A DNA stretch of 34,775 bases, from the NCBI RefSeq assembly GCF_000239855.1, contig NZ_BADT01000151.1, positions 1-34,775 of the forward strand, given 5' to 3'. Shown piece by piece: positions 16,287 through 25,101 of the stretch. A model generated the notes under the pieces. That model had not been told where the DNA came from. It searched no databases and saw only the letters and a list, made by a program, of their open reading frames with translations. This DNA is from Pseudoalteromonas sp. BSi20652. Lineage in GTDB: Bacteria > Pseudomonadota > Gammaproteobacteria > Enterobacterales > Alteromonadaceae. Numbering within the stretch: position 1 is the stretch's first letter; every line of letters starts with the position of its first letter. The position numbers and the translations under genes were made by a program.

Positions 16287-17465
16287 TTATCCCTCTTTCA
16301 GAGCAAGTTGAGTTACATCAGTTTTATCAGGCGCAATATCTTCAACTTTTACTGCCATACCTTCAGTTGGATACTCAAGCGCTGAGGTAATAATTTGCTC
16401 GCCATTTTTTAGCCCTTGGCTAGCTATAATCATGCCGTTTTGTTCGCGTATAATATTGAGAGTTTTAAACGATAATGTTAAATCGTCATTTAAAATTACA
16501 ATTTTATTATCTTTAACTAAATGATGCGCAACAATAATTGCGTTATCAAGCGGGCGACCTTCAATGGTAGCGTTAATGTATGAACCAAAACGAAGAGGGC
16601 GTGTTTTATCGCCATAAGGTGTTGCAAGTTGTGCAACCAAGTAGCTCATACGGCTTGTTTGATCAACCACACCTTCGGTGCGAATTACTTTGGCTTGCCA
16701 CATTGTTTGCTTACCCGCGTATTCTGCGTTAAATGTAACATTTGAGCCTACGCCGCCATTTTTTAAATATTGTAGTTCTTGGTCGGCAACGGGTAAACGT
16801 ACCTCTGCAACTGAGGTTGCACTCAATGCACCAAAACTATTACCTGGGTTTACTACTGAACCCAAGCTAATTGTGCGTTCATTAATAATGGCATCGTATG
16901 GGGCTTTAATATAAGTACGTTCAAGATTACGGCTAGCACGTTTAACACTTGCTTGAGCAGAGCGGTAACGCGCTAATTTTTCGGCCAGTTGTGGTTTACG
17001 TAAATAAAGTTCTGAGGCAATAGCGTCGCTTGAGTCCGATTTAATACGCTCCCATTCAGCTTTTGCTACATGTGCTTGTGCGCGTTCTATTTCAAGTGCT
17101 GAGCTTGCTTGTGCTAAACCTGCTTGCGCTTCAATAAAGTCTGCCTCGTAATCATTTGCATCAATTCGTGCTAAAATATCGCCTTGCTTTACAAACGCGC
17201 CTTCAACAAATTGATCTGATACCGAAATAACTTGCCCACTAACTTGCGCTATTAGCTCGGTACGGTCCTTTGGTTTAACAATGCCGTACGATTTAACATC
17301 GAGCGTTATAGAATCTAAAAGCATGCTTTGTGTTGCAACTAAAGGGCGTAAATCTTGCTCTGGCTTTTCTTCGGGTGGTTTTTTCATTGCCATAAAGGCG
17401 AAAGCTAAAGCAATACCGCCTGCTAAAACAGCAATTGGGAGTATTATTTGTTTTGTAGTAGCCAC
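16287..17465 (-). CDS. RND efflux periplasmic adaptor (membrane fusion protein)
   Basis: This adaptor links an RND pump to an outer-membrane channel. I place the start at GTG 17465, with TAAGGA 7 bases before it; the N-terminus then reads ATTKQIILPIAVLAGGIALAF, a single membrane anchor. The frame is open 28 codons further upstream, but that leader is not membrane-like. The 392 residues contain the biotinyl-lipoyl-like halves (IAQVSGQVISVSDQFVEGAFVKQGDILARID; APYDAIINERTISLGSVVNPG), an alpha-helical hairpin of about 85 residues between them, and a beta-barrel/membrane-proximal end. It is the first gene of a two-gene operon with the pump. Confidence 0.92.
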   Translation of the reverse strand: MATTKQIILPIAVLAGGIALAFAFMAMKKPPEEKPEQDLRPLVATQSMLLDSITLDVKSYGIVKPKDRTELIAQVSGQVISVSDQFVEGAFVKQGDILARIDANDYEADFIEAQAGLAQASSALEIERAQAHVAKAEWERIKSDSSDAIASELYLRKPQLAEKLARYRSAQASVKRASRNLERTYIKAPYDAIINERTISLGSVVNPGNSFGALSATSVAEVRLPVADQELQYLKNGGVGSNVTFNAEYAGKQTMWQAKVIRTEGVVDQTSRMSYLVAQLATPYGDKTRPLRFGSYINATIEGRPLDNAIIVAHHLVKDNKIVILNDDLTLSFKTLNIIREQNGMIIASQGLKNGEQIITSALEYPTEGMAVKVEDIAPDKTDVTQLALKEG

Positions 17466-17634
17466 AAGGCATTCCTTAATAATTGGTGGTGACAGATCAA
17501 TAATACGCAATAAAGTGTTTACAAGGCGTTTTAAGATGTAACAAGGCATTACATATGTACATTACAACTCAACATACGGCTAATTACGTTCCTAAAAAGG
17601 AATTAAAGTAAGTGTTTTTTATTCAGAGGATATT

Positions 17635-17898
17635 ATGAAAACCGAATCGATGAGTTGCAGGCTAGGCTGCGGCGCATGTTGTATTGCGCCAAGTATTAGT
17701 TCGCCTATTCCAGGTATGCCAAATGGCAAAAAGGCCGGAGAACGTTGTATTCAGCTAGATGAACGAAATTTATGTAAGTTATTTGGCGATGAATCTCGGC
17801 CAAAAGTATGCAGTGATTTTAGTGCTACAGTTGATGTGTGTGGGTCAACAAATGCACAGGCTCTAGCGCTTATTACCGAGCTTGAGCAATTAACCTAG
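17635..17898 (+). CDS. YkgJ-type cysteine-cluster protein
   Basis: A small 87-residue cytoplasmic protein with the cysteine pattern of the YkgJ family (PF03692): CRLGCGACC near residues 8-16, then ERCIQL, NLCKLF and KVCSDF, and a last Cys in VDVCGS. These Cys probably bind Zn or an Fe-S cluster; the biochemical role of the family is not established. AGAGGA lies 6 bases before the ATG, a good ribosome binding site. It is divergent from the efflux operon and stands alone. A 6-bp-stem hairpin GTGTGT/ACACAC (17902-17918) follows the stop without a T-run. Confidence 0.85.
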   Translation: MKTESMSCRLGCGACCIAPSISSPIPGMPNGKKAGERCIQLDERNLCKLFGDESRPKVCSDFSATVDVCGSTNAQALALITELEQLT

Positions 17899-17986
17899 CT
17901 GGTGTGTTCAATACACACATAGTTACATTTATCTAAAAATATATTGCGCGATTACGTGATTGCTAGAAGCAAAAAAGTGAAATGTT

Positions 17987-18087
17987 CACAAAGAGGGTAA
18001 GAGACGCTGCGCTTTAAGAGTAGTAATTAGTTTAAAGCTTTTTGGCTTTTGTTTTTCTCATTTACTCCTCATTTGCTTCTCTTTGTG
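17987..18087. repeat. CACAAAGAG-ended imperfect palindrome, copy 1
   Basis: 101 bp with perfect 9-bp ends CACAAAGAG (17987-17995) and CTCTTTGTG (18079-18087). Inside, GGTAAGAG partly pairs with the CTCATTTACTCCTC segment, and AAAGC/GCTTT forms a central hairpin. The sequence is highly similar to copy 2. It resembles an ERIC-like repeat or small MITE in organisation, but I do not recognise the family. Confidence 0.85.
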
Positions 18088-18156
18088 CGTTTATTAGCTT
18101 TGCGTTATATAAAACGCGCTACTTTTGCTGCTTGAAGCCCATTAAAGTTAACGATT

Positions 18157-18254
18157 CACAAAGAGGGTAAGAGGCGCTGCGCTTTTAGAGTAATTAGTTT
18201 AAAGCTTTTTGGCTTTTGTTGTTCTTATTTACTCCTCATTTGCTTCTATTTGTG
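18157..18254. repeat. CACAAAGAG-ended imperfect palindrome, copy 2
   Basis: 98 bp, starting CACAAAGAGGGTAAGAGG and ending CTATTTGTG; one base in the right end differs from copy 1. Core TTAGTTTAAAGCTTTTTGGC is shared with copy 1. The bases before it (GCGCG...TTGCT...GAAGC) also resemble those before copy 1, so a unit of about 170 bp may have been duplicated in tandem. Confidence 0.85.
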
Positions 18255-18348
18255 CAATATTTTTTGCCTAAAAGTCGTTTTTTTATAAACCAACACAGCG
18301 TTTACAAACTAAGGTATACATTAAGTTTATAAACGCCGAATTTAATTT

Positions 18349-20205
18349 CTACCAGCTATACGTTGCGCTTAGTGTGTATTGCTCACCGCGCCCTGGTGTG
18401 CCTGGTATTTCTTCAAACGATTCATCCCATACATTGTCTGCAGCTAACGTAATAAATAAATTGTTGATTACGGTTGGCGTAATTTTTAGCGACAATTGTG
18501 TAAATAATGCGGTGTCTTTGCCGCTGCGTAGTGCGTTTTCGTGCTGTTTTCGCCACTCGTTATCAACTCTCATTTCTATTAGGTCATTTGGTGTCCAAAT
18601 TGCGCCTAAAGTAACACGGTGATCAGGAAAGTTTAATGCGTAAAAGCTGGCGTCTATATCTGCATCACCATAGTTTTCTGACTTATTAAGGTAGGTATAG
18701 CTTGCAATGAGCTCGGTTGTATCAAAATACTTAGTTGCAAAAAATTCAACACCCGTGGCGTCTATATCTACCGGATTAGCAAAGCGGGCAGAGGTAGAAT
18801 CAAAACTAAAAGTCCAATCAGTTAAGTTATTATCTTCACGATAAAAAACCGCTGAATTAAGTTTCCAGGTTTGCTCTTGCATTAAATAACCAAGTTCTAG
18901 GTTTTTAGTGGTTTCGCGTTCAAGGTTGTAATTACTTCTAAATAAACCGCCTTGCTCACTACCACCAATAGCGGTGTAGCCTGCAACTTGGCTCGCTTGT
19001 GCGTAAGATAAGTAAAGTGATTGCTCAGAGCCATCACTGTTTTGAGTGTTTAGCGTAATATCGCCAATAAGTGATAACTCAGAGTCATCTCGGTTCGTGT
19101 CGTCAAAAGCCGCACCGAGACGAAGTGTTAATAGCTGATTTTGTTTAAGGTCGACTTTATACTCAGGCAATACGCTCAGTTTATAGTATGTGCGTGAGGT
19201 GAAATTATTTTCTAGCGTGGTCGATTCTATTTCATCTTCAATGTATTGCGCTGAATAATTAACAGAAAACTCAGTGCTTTGCTCATGGCTTCCTGATACC
19301 GCAATCGATTTTACTTTGGTTTCGTGAAAGGCTTCAAATGCGCTCGGGTTCTCACGAGAAAATACATAATGGTCGTTGTGTTTTCTGTAATAGGCAGACA
19401 CCTCAAAATGGCTGTTGTCTGCGTAATTTTGCTGGTGGTTAAGCATTAATAAGCGGGTTTCTAGCTCTTCGGTTTCGTTTACGCCAAATGGCGTGTACAT
19501 ATTTGGCCAGCCAAAAAACTTTTCTTGTGACCCATACAATATATCGGTTTGTGAATCCGCACCAATTAACTGTATACGAGCAGAGGCGCGGTTAAAATCG
19601 TGATCGCCGTTTTCTATTGAACCGTCACTTTGAGAGTGAGAGTATTCGCCCTCAAAGCCCAGTTTCCAATTTTTAGCGTCATCAACTTCTGTGCTTATTC
19701 CTGCATAAATACTTTGCAAATTAAAATCGTTTGTACCGGTGCCAACAGATACGTTACCGCCAGTTATGATGGGTTTAAAACCAAACGAAATCGATCCCAC
19801 AGAGCTGTTCATTCCATTTAAGGCATTGTCGGCTCCGGTTAAAATGTAGGGGCCTGTTAGCATTTGCGGTGCAATTGGGAGCTCCGCAACATAATGACCT
19901 GTTTGAGGGTCTAGTAGGGTAGCACTGCCGACTCTAAAGCCCGTGTTTTCGAAAATACCGCCACGAATTGTTACATCAGCTTGCGCTTCTGCCATATTAC
20001 GTGATTGTAAATCAACGCGTGGGTCGTATTCTAAATTAGAAACGGGAGAGTCAAAGGTGCCTACAGGCAATTTATTTGCAGTGGCCGATGCTTCTACTGT
20101 TATTTGTTCTATTGCTGTTTCGGTGTTGGTTGTAGCTTGTGCATAAGAAAAAGGTGTAACGCTGCACAACAGTGCAGAAAATATAAAATGCTCAGTGCGA
20201 TTCAT
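18349..20205 (-). CDS. TonB-dependent outer-membrane receptor
   Basis: A receptor that would import a scarce ligand (siderophore, cofactor or similar) using TonB. I choose ATG 20205 because GAGA lies 6 bases before it; an in-frame ATG 12 bases upstream lacks one. The 618 residues comprise a signal peptide ending near SYAQA, a TonB-box-like EQITVEA at about residues 33-39, and a plug domain with ADVTIRGGIFENTGFRVG. The beta barrel ends in YTLSATYSW with the terminal aromatic residue. The plug resembles BtuB-like small receptors, but no cobalamin riboswitch is seen upstream. A Fur-like sequence lies in the divergent msrA promoter region. The ligand is unknown. Confidence 0.88.
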   Translation of the reverse strand: MNRTEHFIFSALLCSVTPFSYAQATTNTETAIEQITVEASATANKLPVGTFDSPVSNLEYDPRVDLQSRNMAEAQADVTIRGGIFENTGFRVGSATLLDPQTGHYVAELPIAPQMLTGPYILTGADNALNGMNSSVGSISFGFKPIITGGNVSVGTGTNDFNLQSIYAGISTEVDDAKNWKLGFEGEYSHSQSDGSIENGDHDFNRASARIQLIGADSQTDILYGSQEKFFGWPNMYTPFGVNETEELETRLLMLNHQQNYADNSHFEVSAYYRKHNDHYVFSRENPSAFEAFHETKVKSIAVSGSHEQSTEFSVNYSAQYIEDEIESTTLENNFTSRTYYKLSVLPEYKVDLKQNQLLTLRLGAAFDDTNRDDSELSLIGDITLNTQNSDGSEQSLYLSYAQASQVAGYTAIGGSEQGGLFRSNYNLERETTKNLELGYLMQEQTWKLNSAVFYREDNNLTDWTFSFDSTSARFANPVDIDATGVEFFATKYFDTTELIASYTYLNKSENYGDADIDASFYALNFPDHRVTLGAIWTPNDLIEMRVDNEWRKQHENALRSGKDTALFTQLSLKITPTVINNLFITLAADNVWDESFEEIPGTPGRGEQYTLSATYSW

Positions 20206-20327
20206 GTTGTATCTCATAATGTGTTTTGGACACTGATAAAAACTATATGAAGCCGGTATAGGCTTGGTGGGTTAGTTTAAATTAGCCAGTGTAATCTTGT
20301 GCGCTATTGTACAGTAATTATAAAAAT

Positions 20328-20350
20328 CTGCATTTGATAATCATTTGTAT
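20328..20350. promoter_or_regulatory. candidate Fur box between the TonB receptor and msrA
   Basis: GCATTTGATAATCATTTGT at 20330-20348 matches the 19-bp Fur consensus at about 12 positions, including TGATAATCATT in the centre. It sits in the divergent gap between a TonB receptor and msrA, a sensible place for iron control. It is a single weak-to-moderate match with no second box, so it is tentative. Confidence 0.35.
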
Positions 20351-20408
20351 AATTAACGCGTTACAATACACCTGTATTTTTAATTAACTTTATTGAGTTA
20401 GATAAACG

Positions 20409-20897
20409 ATGACAGTTCAACAACACAATACGCTTTATTTTGCCGGCGGGTGCTTATGGGGAGTGCAAGAATTTATGAAGCACTTACCAGGTGTAATAAG
20501 TACTGAAGCAGGGCGCGCTAATGGTACAAGTAAAACCACACAAGGCGAATACGATGGTTATGCAGAATGCGTAAAGGTCATTTTTGACCCAAAAGTCGTT
20601 AGCTCAAATAAGCTGTTTGATTATTTTTTTGAAATTATTGACCCATACAGCACTAATGAACAAGGGACAGATAAAGGCCCTAAATACCGTACGGGCATTT
20701 ACAGCACAAACCACACTCATTTAGATGCAGCAAGCAATTATATAAGCCAGCGCAGCGATGCCGATAAAATTGTAGTAGAGGTAGAGCAGTTAACCAATTA
20801 CGTACCAAGCGATCCAGAGCATCAAGACCGTCTAACTAATCATCCCGATGACTACTGTCATATACCGCTTGAATTACTGCATAAATATAAATCGTAA
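20409..20897 (+). CDS. msrA: peptide-methionine (S)-S-oxide reductase MsrA
   Basis: MsrA repairs methionine-S-sulfoxide in proteins, using thioredoxin. The 162-residue protein has the active-site motif GGCLWGVQE with the catalytic Cys15; most relatives have GCFWG, so Phe is replaced by Leu. Other family features are GEYDGYAECVKVIFDP, PYSTNEQGTDKGPKYRTGIY and the EHQDRLTNHPD end region. It is the short form, with no MsrB domain fused. No strong Shine-Dalgarno precedes the ATG. It is divergent from the TonB receptor. Confidence 0.93.
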   Translation: MTVQQHNTLYFAGGCLWGVQEFMKHLPGVISTEAGRANGTSKTTQGEYDGYAECVKVIFDPKVVSSNKLFDYFFEIIDPYSTNEQGTDKGPKYRTGIYSTNHTHLDAASNYISQRSDADKIVVEVEQLTNYVPSDPEHQDRLTNHPDDYCHIPLELLHKYKS

Positions 20898-20937
20898 ATT
20901 TAATGCAGTATATAGCGTTAGGTAAAGGTAAGTAATT

Positions 20938-20981
20938 AGAAGCTATCGCTTCTCGCGCAAGTAAGCTTAGCGCCTACAAGG
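20938..20981 (-). repeat. REP-like element, copy A1
   Basis: Read on the minus strand: a GTAG head, then GCGC-T-AAG pairing with CTTGCGC around a CTTA loop, with one bulged base. A second hairpin (GAAGC/GCTTC) follows. A GTAG head beside a bulged palindrome is the form of REP sequences moved by RAYT transposases. It points toward copy A2, 30 bases away. Confidence 0.6.
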
Positions 20982-21003
20982 TTAAAATTTAATCCGGTAT
21001 TTT

Positions 21004-21049
21004 TGTATACGTGCAGCTTGCTGACGTAACGAGCGCAGCTCGTAATTAC
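21004..21049 (+). repeat. REP-like element, copy A2
   Basis: On the + strand a GTAT head is followed by ACGT-G-CAG pairing with CTGACGT around CTTG with one bulged G, then a second hairpin GAGC-GCA-GCTC and GTAA. It is inverted relative to copy A1, so the two make a BIME-like pair after msrA. Confidence 0.6.
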
Positions 21050-21083
21050 TTTATTTTAAAAACCTATAAAAACAAGTGCCTAC

Positions 21084-21114
21084 AAAAAAAGCTCACATAC
21101 TGTGAGCTTTTTAA
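21084..21114. terminator. bidirectional terminator between msrA and the DUF4136-like gene
   Basis: GCTCACA (21091-21097) and TGTGAGC (21101-21107) form a perfect stem with a 3-base loop, with an A-run on the left and T-run on the right. It suits the end of both convergent genes. Confidence 0.88.
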
Positions 21115-21129
21115 AAACTAACTTTTAAC

Positions 21130-21681
21130 TTACTGCTGTTTTTGCGGCGGGAAGTTACTTAAAATTTCGCTTACTGTTTTATTAATTGATGCTTCACGCT
21201 TTTCTGGCGATTGATTTTTCTTTAATCGACCTTCTTTTGCGCCGCGCCATACTAGCTGCTTAGATTCACGGTCTACAATATCGATGATCAGTGTACCCAC
21301 TTCGTATTCACGCGCGGTTGTATCTTTTTGAAAGCCACTTCCCCAGTAACCCCAATTATGGCGGTAACCTGCGCTAAACGTGTCTATTTCAAGTTCTTTA
21401 TCAACCGATGCATGATAATTAACAAGTACATCAGCTTGCGCTGCATCAACTAAGCTCATACCTAATGTTTGGCTCAGTTCATTATTTACTGCAGCCCGAA
21501 CTCGTTTTTCCATTAAGCCGTTAATTTGGTAGTTGTTGGTGTCTTTAGTTAGGCTGGCGTTTTCTACCCAAGCAAATGTTTTAAAATTACTAAAGTTGGC
21601 TGATTTATCGTAATCCCAATCAGGGGTGTGTGTACAGGCAGTAAGTAGTGCTAGCGCTGCAACAATAAGTATATTTTTCAT
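21130..21681 (-). CDS. DUF4136-like envelope lipoprotein
   Basis: I start at ATG 21681 because GGAG lies 8 bases upstream and the product then begins with a lipoprotein signal (lipobox LLTAC, Cys16); an earlier in-frame ATG would place 14 odd residues before it. The 183-residue protein has the layout of DUF4136 lipoproteins: D-YDKSANFSNFKTFAWVE after the signal, VRAAVNNELSQTLGMSLVD, DVLVNYHAS, then a GTLIIDIVDRESKQLVWRGA segment. Such proteins are probably outer-membrane or periplasmic; function is unknown. It lies about 95 bases after mksB on the same strand, so cotranscription is possible. Confidence 0.8.
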   Translation of the reverse strand: MKNILIVAALALLTACTHTPDWDYDKSANFSNFKTFAWVENASLTKDTNNYQINGLMEKRVRAAVNNELSQTLGMSLVDAAQADVLVNYHASVDKELEIDTFSAGYRHNWGYWGSGFQKDTTAREYEVGTLIIDIVDRESKQLVWRGAKEGRLKKNQSPEKREASINKTVSEILSNFPPQKQQ

Positions 21682-21777
21682 TACGTTTGCTCCAATAAAA
21701 TGCATTAAGTTAAAATAACACACATAGTTTAAATGTGTATTATTTAAACGTCCTAAATATTAGTCTAATTACTTTGT

Positions 21778-24553
21778 TTAATGTTCAACTTCAATCCAAT
21801 CTTTTTCATCCACCCAGTTTTGTGCACCGTCTTTTACCGAACGAATCGGCACTATGTAGTCACAACTTATTTGCGGTTTAACTGAGGCAAATATAGGCAC
21901 AAAACCAAAGCTTAGTGCGGTTTCTATAATTGCCTTTTGATTTTGTGGGTCAATGTCGGCCGCTTCATCTATGTAAATAGGTATACGGTACAGGTTTTGT
22001 TCCTGATCGCTTAATAAGTAACGAATAAACAACATGCCACACAATAACTTAATAGTAATACGTGTGCCGTTTGAACCCGCTGAGTCTATTTTTTCAAAGT
22101 GCTCTGTTTCACCTGCACGGTTAACCACTTCAAATCGAATATCAAATAAATCGGTAAGCGTTAAGCCCGCTTTATCTGAGGCGAGTTTAATTAAGTGATC
22201 TTTCGCTTCGTTTATTGCGCTTTCGCTGTAGGGTTCTTGGCTTAGTAAATCAAGGGTGTCGCCTTGCTCAAACTGATGCGACGTGCTGATAATGGTATCT
22301 ATACTATCAACCAGCATTTTGCGCGGTATGACGTTAATTTTAAACGCTTGCAGATTTGAAATACGGTGCTGGCTTATGCCTTTATTAAAGCTATTCATTT
22401 CGCGGCGAAGTCGGTCTAAATCTTCTCGTAAGCCTTTAATAGTTGCAGCCACTTCGGTAAGCGCAACACGAGCTTGGCGCTCAACAGCATCGCGCTCATT
22501 ATCAATATTATGAAAGGCGCTTATAAGCTTTTGATATTTAGTGTATTCGTCGTTTTCGTTGTCGAATTTTGTAATACCTGCGTTGTACACATGTAAATAG
22601 GTATTACGTACGTTTATGTCAAAATTACGCAGCTCTTGGCAGTCTTTATTAAAGTGATGAACAAGGTCGCTTAAATTATCAAAGTCGACTGTTATATCAA
22701 TCATGTACGGGGTTACTTTACCGCTGTATAAATCAAGCGTGTGGTCAATTCGCTCACTTTTAACTTGGCGCAAGCGCTCTGTTTGGCGATTAATTTGCTC
22801 TTGTTTTGATTTAATTAACGAGCGGCGATCGGCAATTGAGCCACTATTTTTTTGAATATCTTGCAGGTAGTCGTCAACTTGTTCGCGCTCAGCTAATAAC
22901 TGCTCTTTTAGCATGGCTTGCGCTTCAACCGACTGCTGCATTATCTCAAACTGCTCTAAGCGTTTTAGCGCGCTCTCAGCGCTCATAAGCTCATCGTATA
23001 GCGCGTCTTTTTCTTTTTGCTTGTCGGCAACGTTTGCTGCAACATCGCGCTGTTGCTTAAACTCTTTAAGTGAATGCTCAAGAGCACTGAGCTGAGCGGT
23101 TAATTGCTCTTTGTTTTCACCACTTTGCATTTGCACAGGCGAGAGTTTTTTAAGCTTAATGCTCGCACCCGGTAGCGTTAGTACGCCGCCTTTAACGTTT
23201 TCACTTAATAGCGATAAAAATTCACCAAACGCGTTTTCGTCATCAATGGTTATATCGCCATTAGTGGTGGTTGCAAATGAGAGAATATCTGGGTTTAAAA
23301 TCCGCGATATTTCCTCTACTTCTTTTAACGAGAGGTCTTCGCGCATACGGGTAAACAAATTAAACTCAAGGTTTTTAAGTTGAAGCTTTAAACTCTTAAT
23401 TTGTTTTTGTGTTTCGCTAATACGGTAGTCAAGCGTGTGTAGGCTTTGCCCTTGTGCGCTGGTTATAGAGTGCGAAAGCGACTCGTAATCTTGCTTTAAC
23501 TGAGTCAGGCTGGTTTTAAGCGTGGCTTTATTTACCAGTTCAAATTCGCTTTTAAGCGCATCGTAATCTAAAAACCACTGCTCAATTTGTGTTTGTCTGC
23601 GCTCTATATCACGCGATTGCTGTACGTATAGGCTTTGCTTTTGCTCAAACTCGTGTTTTTCGTGCTCTATGTCTTCAAGCGCTATGGCAAGCTCAGAGAG
23701 TTGCGATTCTTGATAGGTATCAAAATCAATCAGTGCTTGGTCAATTTTAGGCGCGTACGCCGCTAATTTACCTTTAAGCACCGTTTGGTTTTCAAGCATT
23801 GATTCAAGCGCGGCTATTGGCTCTTGCATTGACTCAAGGGCTTTTAGTTCGCGTTTTGAACGGTTTACTTTATCAAACGAGCGGCGCCATACTTCATAAA
23901 AATACGACCTTAGAGTTCGACATATGGCGCTCAAACACACGCAGCATAAAGCGTTTAACATCGCTTGCGCCGAGTTTGTGTAAGTTAAGAATACGTCTAA
24001 ATATTTCTTTATATATGGCTGAATCTTGCACGTTATTCAGCGGGATCATTTTTAAGTTAATGTCGCTATCGAACGGGGTTGCGCCGCCAGTCAATAGCGC
24101 GTTTAACTCTTGTGCTTTTAACTCAATAGGATTGTAGCCAAGCTCTTTTAAATGGTTGAACAGCTTGGTAAATTTAATAATAGTTTTACCTTGCGTGTAC
24201 TGCTCTAAATCAAGCTTTCCTTGATAGCAAAAATACTGATGCGCGTAACCGGCTATTTTACCAAGTCCCGCAACGCCTATTACTACCGATCCATGAGGCA
24301 AGTTAGCTTCGAGTAAAATGTACGACTGATCGGATGAGAAATAAAACTTTCGGGTTTCATCTAAATCGTGTCCGTCCCATTCAGTTAAGCGTAAATCGTT
24401 AATAAGCGGAAACTGCAGGGCGTTAATAACCGAGCTTTTACCTGTGTTATTTGGCGCGCAAATAGAGCTGCTTTTATCAAGCGGGATCACACATTTTGCA
24501 TAGCCTGCGGTGTTAAGTAGGGCGAGTTTACTTAGTCCGTATAGATTTTTCAT
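21778..24553 (-). pseudogene. mksB: condensin subunit MksB (SMC-like ATPase), frameshifted
   Basis: MksB is the SMC-like ATPase of the MksBEF condensin, which loops or compacts DNA. Repaired, it has 924 residues, the MksB size and much shorter than MukB. The N-terminal part has Walker A APNNTGKSS (residues 33-41). The middle is a long coiled coil. The C-terminal head has SAGSNGTRITIKLLCGM as ABC signature and IPIYIDEAADIDPQNQ as Walker B. The frame breaks at A5 on the + strand (23898-23902, T5 in the gene): after SKVVFL it meets TGA, whereas one T fewer gives VVFYEVWRRSFDKV and reads on to 21778. As given, the protein is cut after about 219 residues. Its ATG overlaps the mksE stop (ATGA). Confidence 0.82.
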
Positions 24554-25098
24554 TCCTCGTCCTCTGTTAGGTAGGTCTCTTCGTTTACTTCCATGAGTGC
24601 ATCAATATAGCGGTGAATGGGCGCTTGTAGCATAAAGCCACCTTCTACTTCGCGAGCTAAACCTAAGCGCACCATGCGCAGGTAAACGTCTTTACGTAGA
24701 TCTGATCCCGAAAATATCTCAAGCTGATCAAACAAATTTTTGTTAATTTGCACCAGCGTTTGCATGAGCTCTAAATCGCTTACGTCGTCAAACAATGCGC
24801 GCATTGGGTCTTTACCCGTATTGGCGTAATGCTCAATTAAAATATAAATAGTAAGCGCGATAGCACGCGATATTTTTCCCATATTAGGCGTGCTTTCATC
24901 ACTACCAAAGTAGTAAAAGCCACGACTGTCGTGTTTTAAATCGTGACCTAAAGCCGTAAATAGGGCGGTGTATTCGTCAATGTGTTGATCAAGCTCTTGC
25001 CACATTACGTTGTCTTGCTCGCAAATGTGATAACCCGCTACTAATTTTTTATTAATGGCTTGTAAGTGGGTTAACTCGTCTAAGTTTATGTGTGTCAT
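24550..25098 (-). CDS. mksE: condensin subunit MksE
   Basis: MksE is the small winged-helix (kite-like) subunit that binds the kleisin MksF. This 182-residue protein sits in the expected order F-E-B. Its stop overlaps the mksB ATG by 4 bases (ATGA), and its start follows the mksF stop after 3 bases, so translation is coupled. Features: an N-terminal helix (LTHLQAINKKLVAGYHI), ALTIYILIEHYANTG, and a C-terminal winged-helix-like part (YLRMVRLGLAREVEGGFML). No catalytic motif is expected. The call rests on operon position, size and resemblance. Confidence 0.8.
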   Translation of the reverse strand: MTHINLDELTHLQAINKKLVAGYHICEQDNVMWQELDQHIDEYTALFTALGHDLKHDSRGFYYFGSDESTPNMGKISRAIALTIYILIEHYANTGKDPMRALFDDVSDLELMQTLVQINKNLFDQLEIFSGSDLRKDVYLRMVRLGLAREVEGGFMLQAPIHRYIDALMEVNEETYLTEDEE

Positions 25099-25101
25099 GG
25101 T

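Larger units (their letters stand above)
17899..18348. other. gene-free, repeat-rich gap between ykgJ-like gene and TonB receptor
   Basis: These 450 bases hold two CACAAAGAG-ended palindromic repeats in tandem, 170 bases apart (separate entries), and between them a possible REP-like hairpin on the minus strand (18099-18123, GTAG head with GCGTT/AACGC stem). I see no coding region. Confidence 0.7.

Noticed and set aside
17899-18348. CRISPR array in the repeat-rich gap
   Set aside because: There are only two long palindromic copies about 170 bases apart, no short regular repeats with spacers and no cas genes.
20218-20408. Cobalamin riboswitch before the BtuB-like receptor
   Set aside because: The gap shows none of the conserved B12-box blocks and is short for that RNA.
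23880-23965. Programmed frameshift in mksB
   Set aside because: The bases around the shift do not form a canonical slippery heptamer in the needed phase (a +1 shift at TTA-TGA would be required), and a single-T indel explains it more simply.
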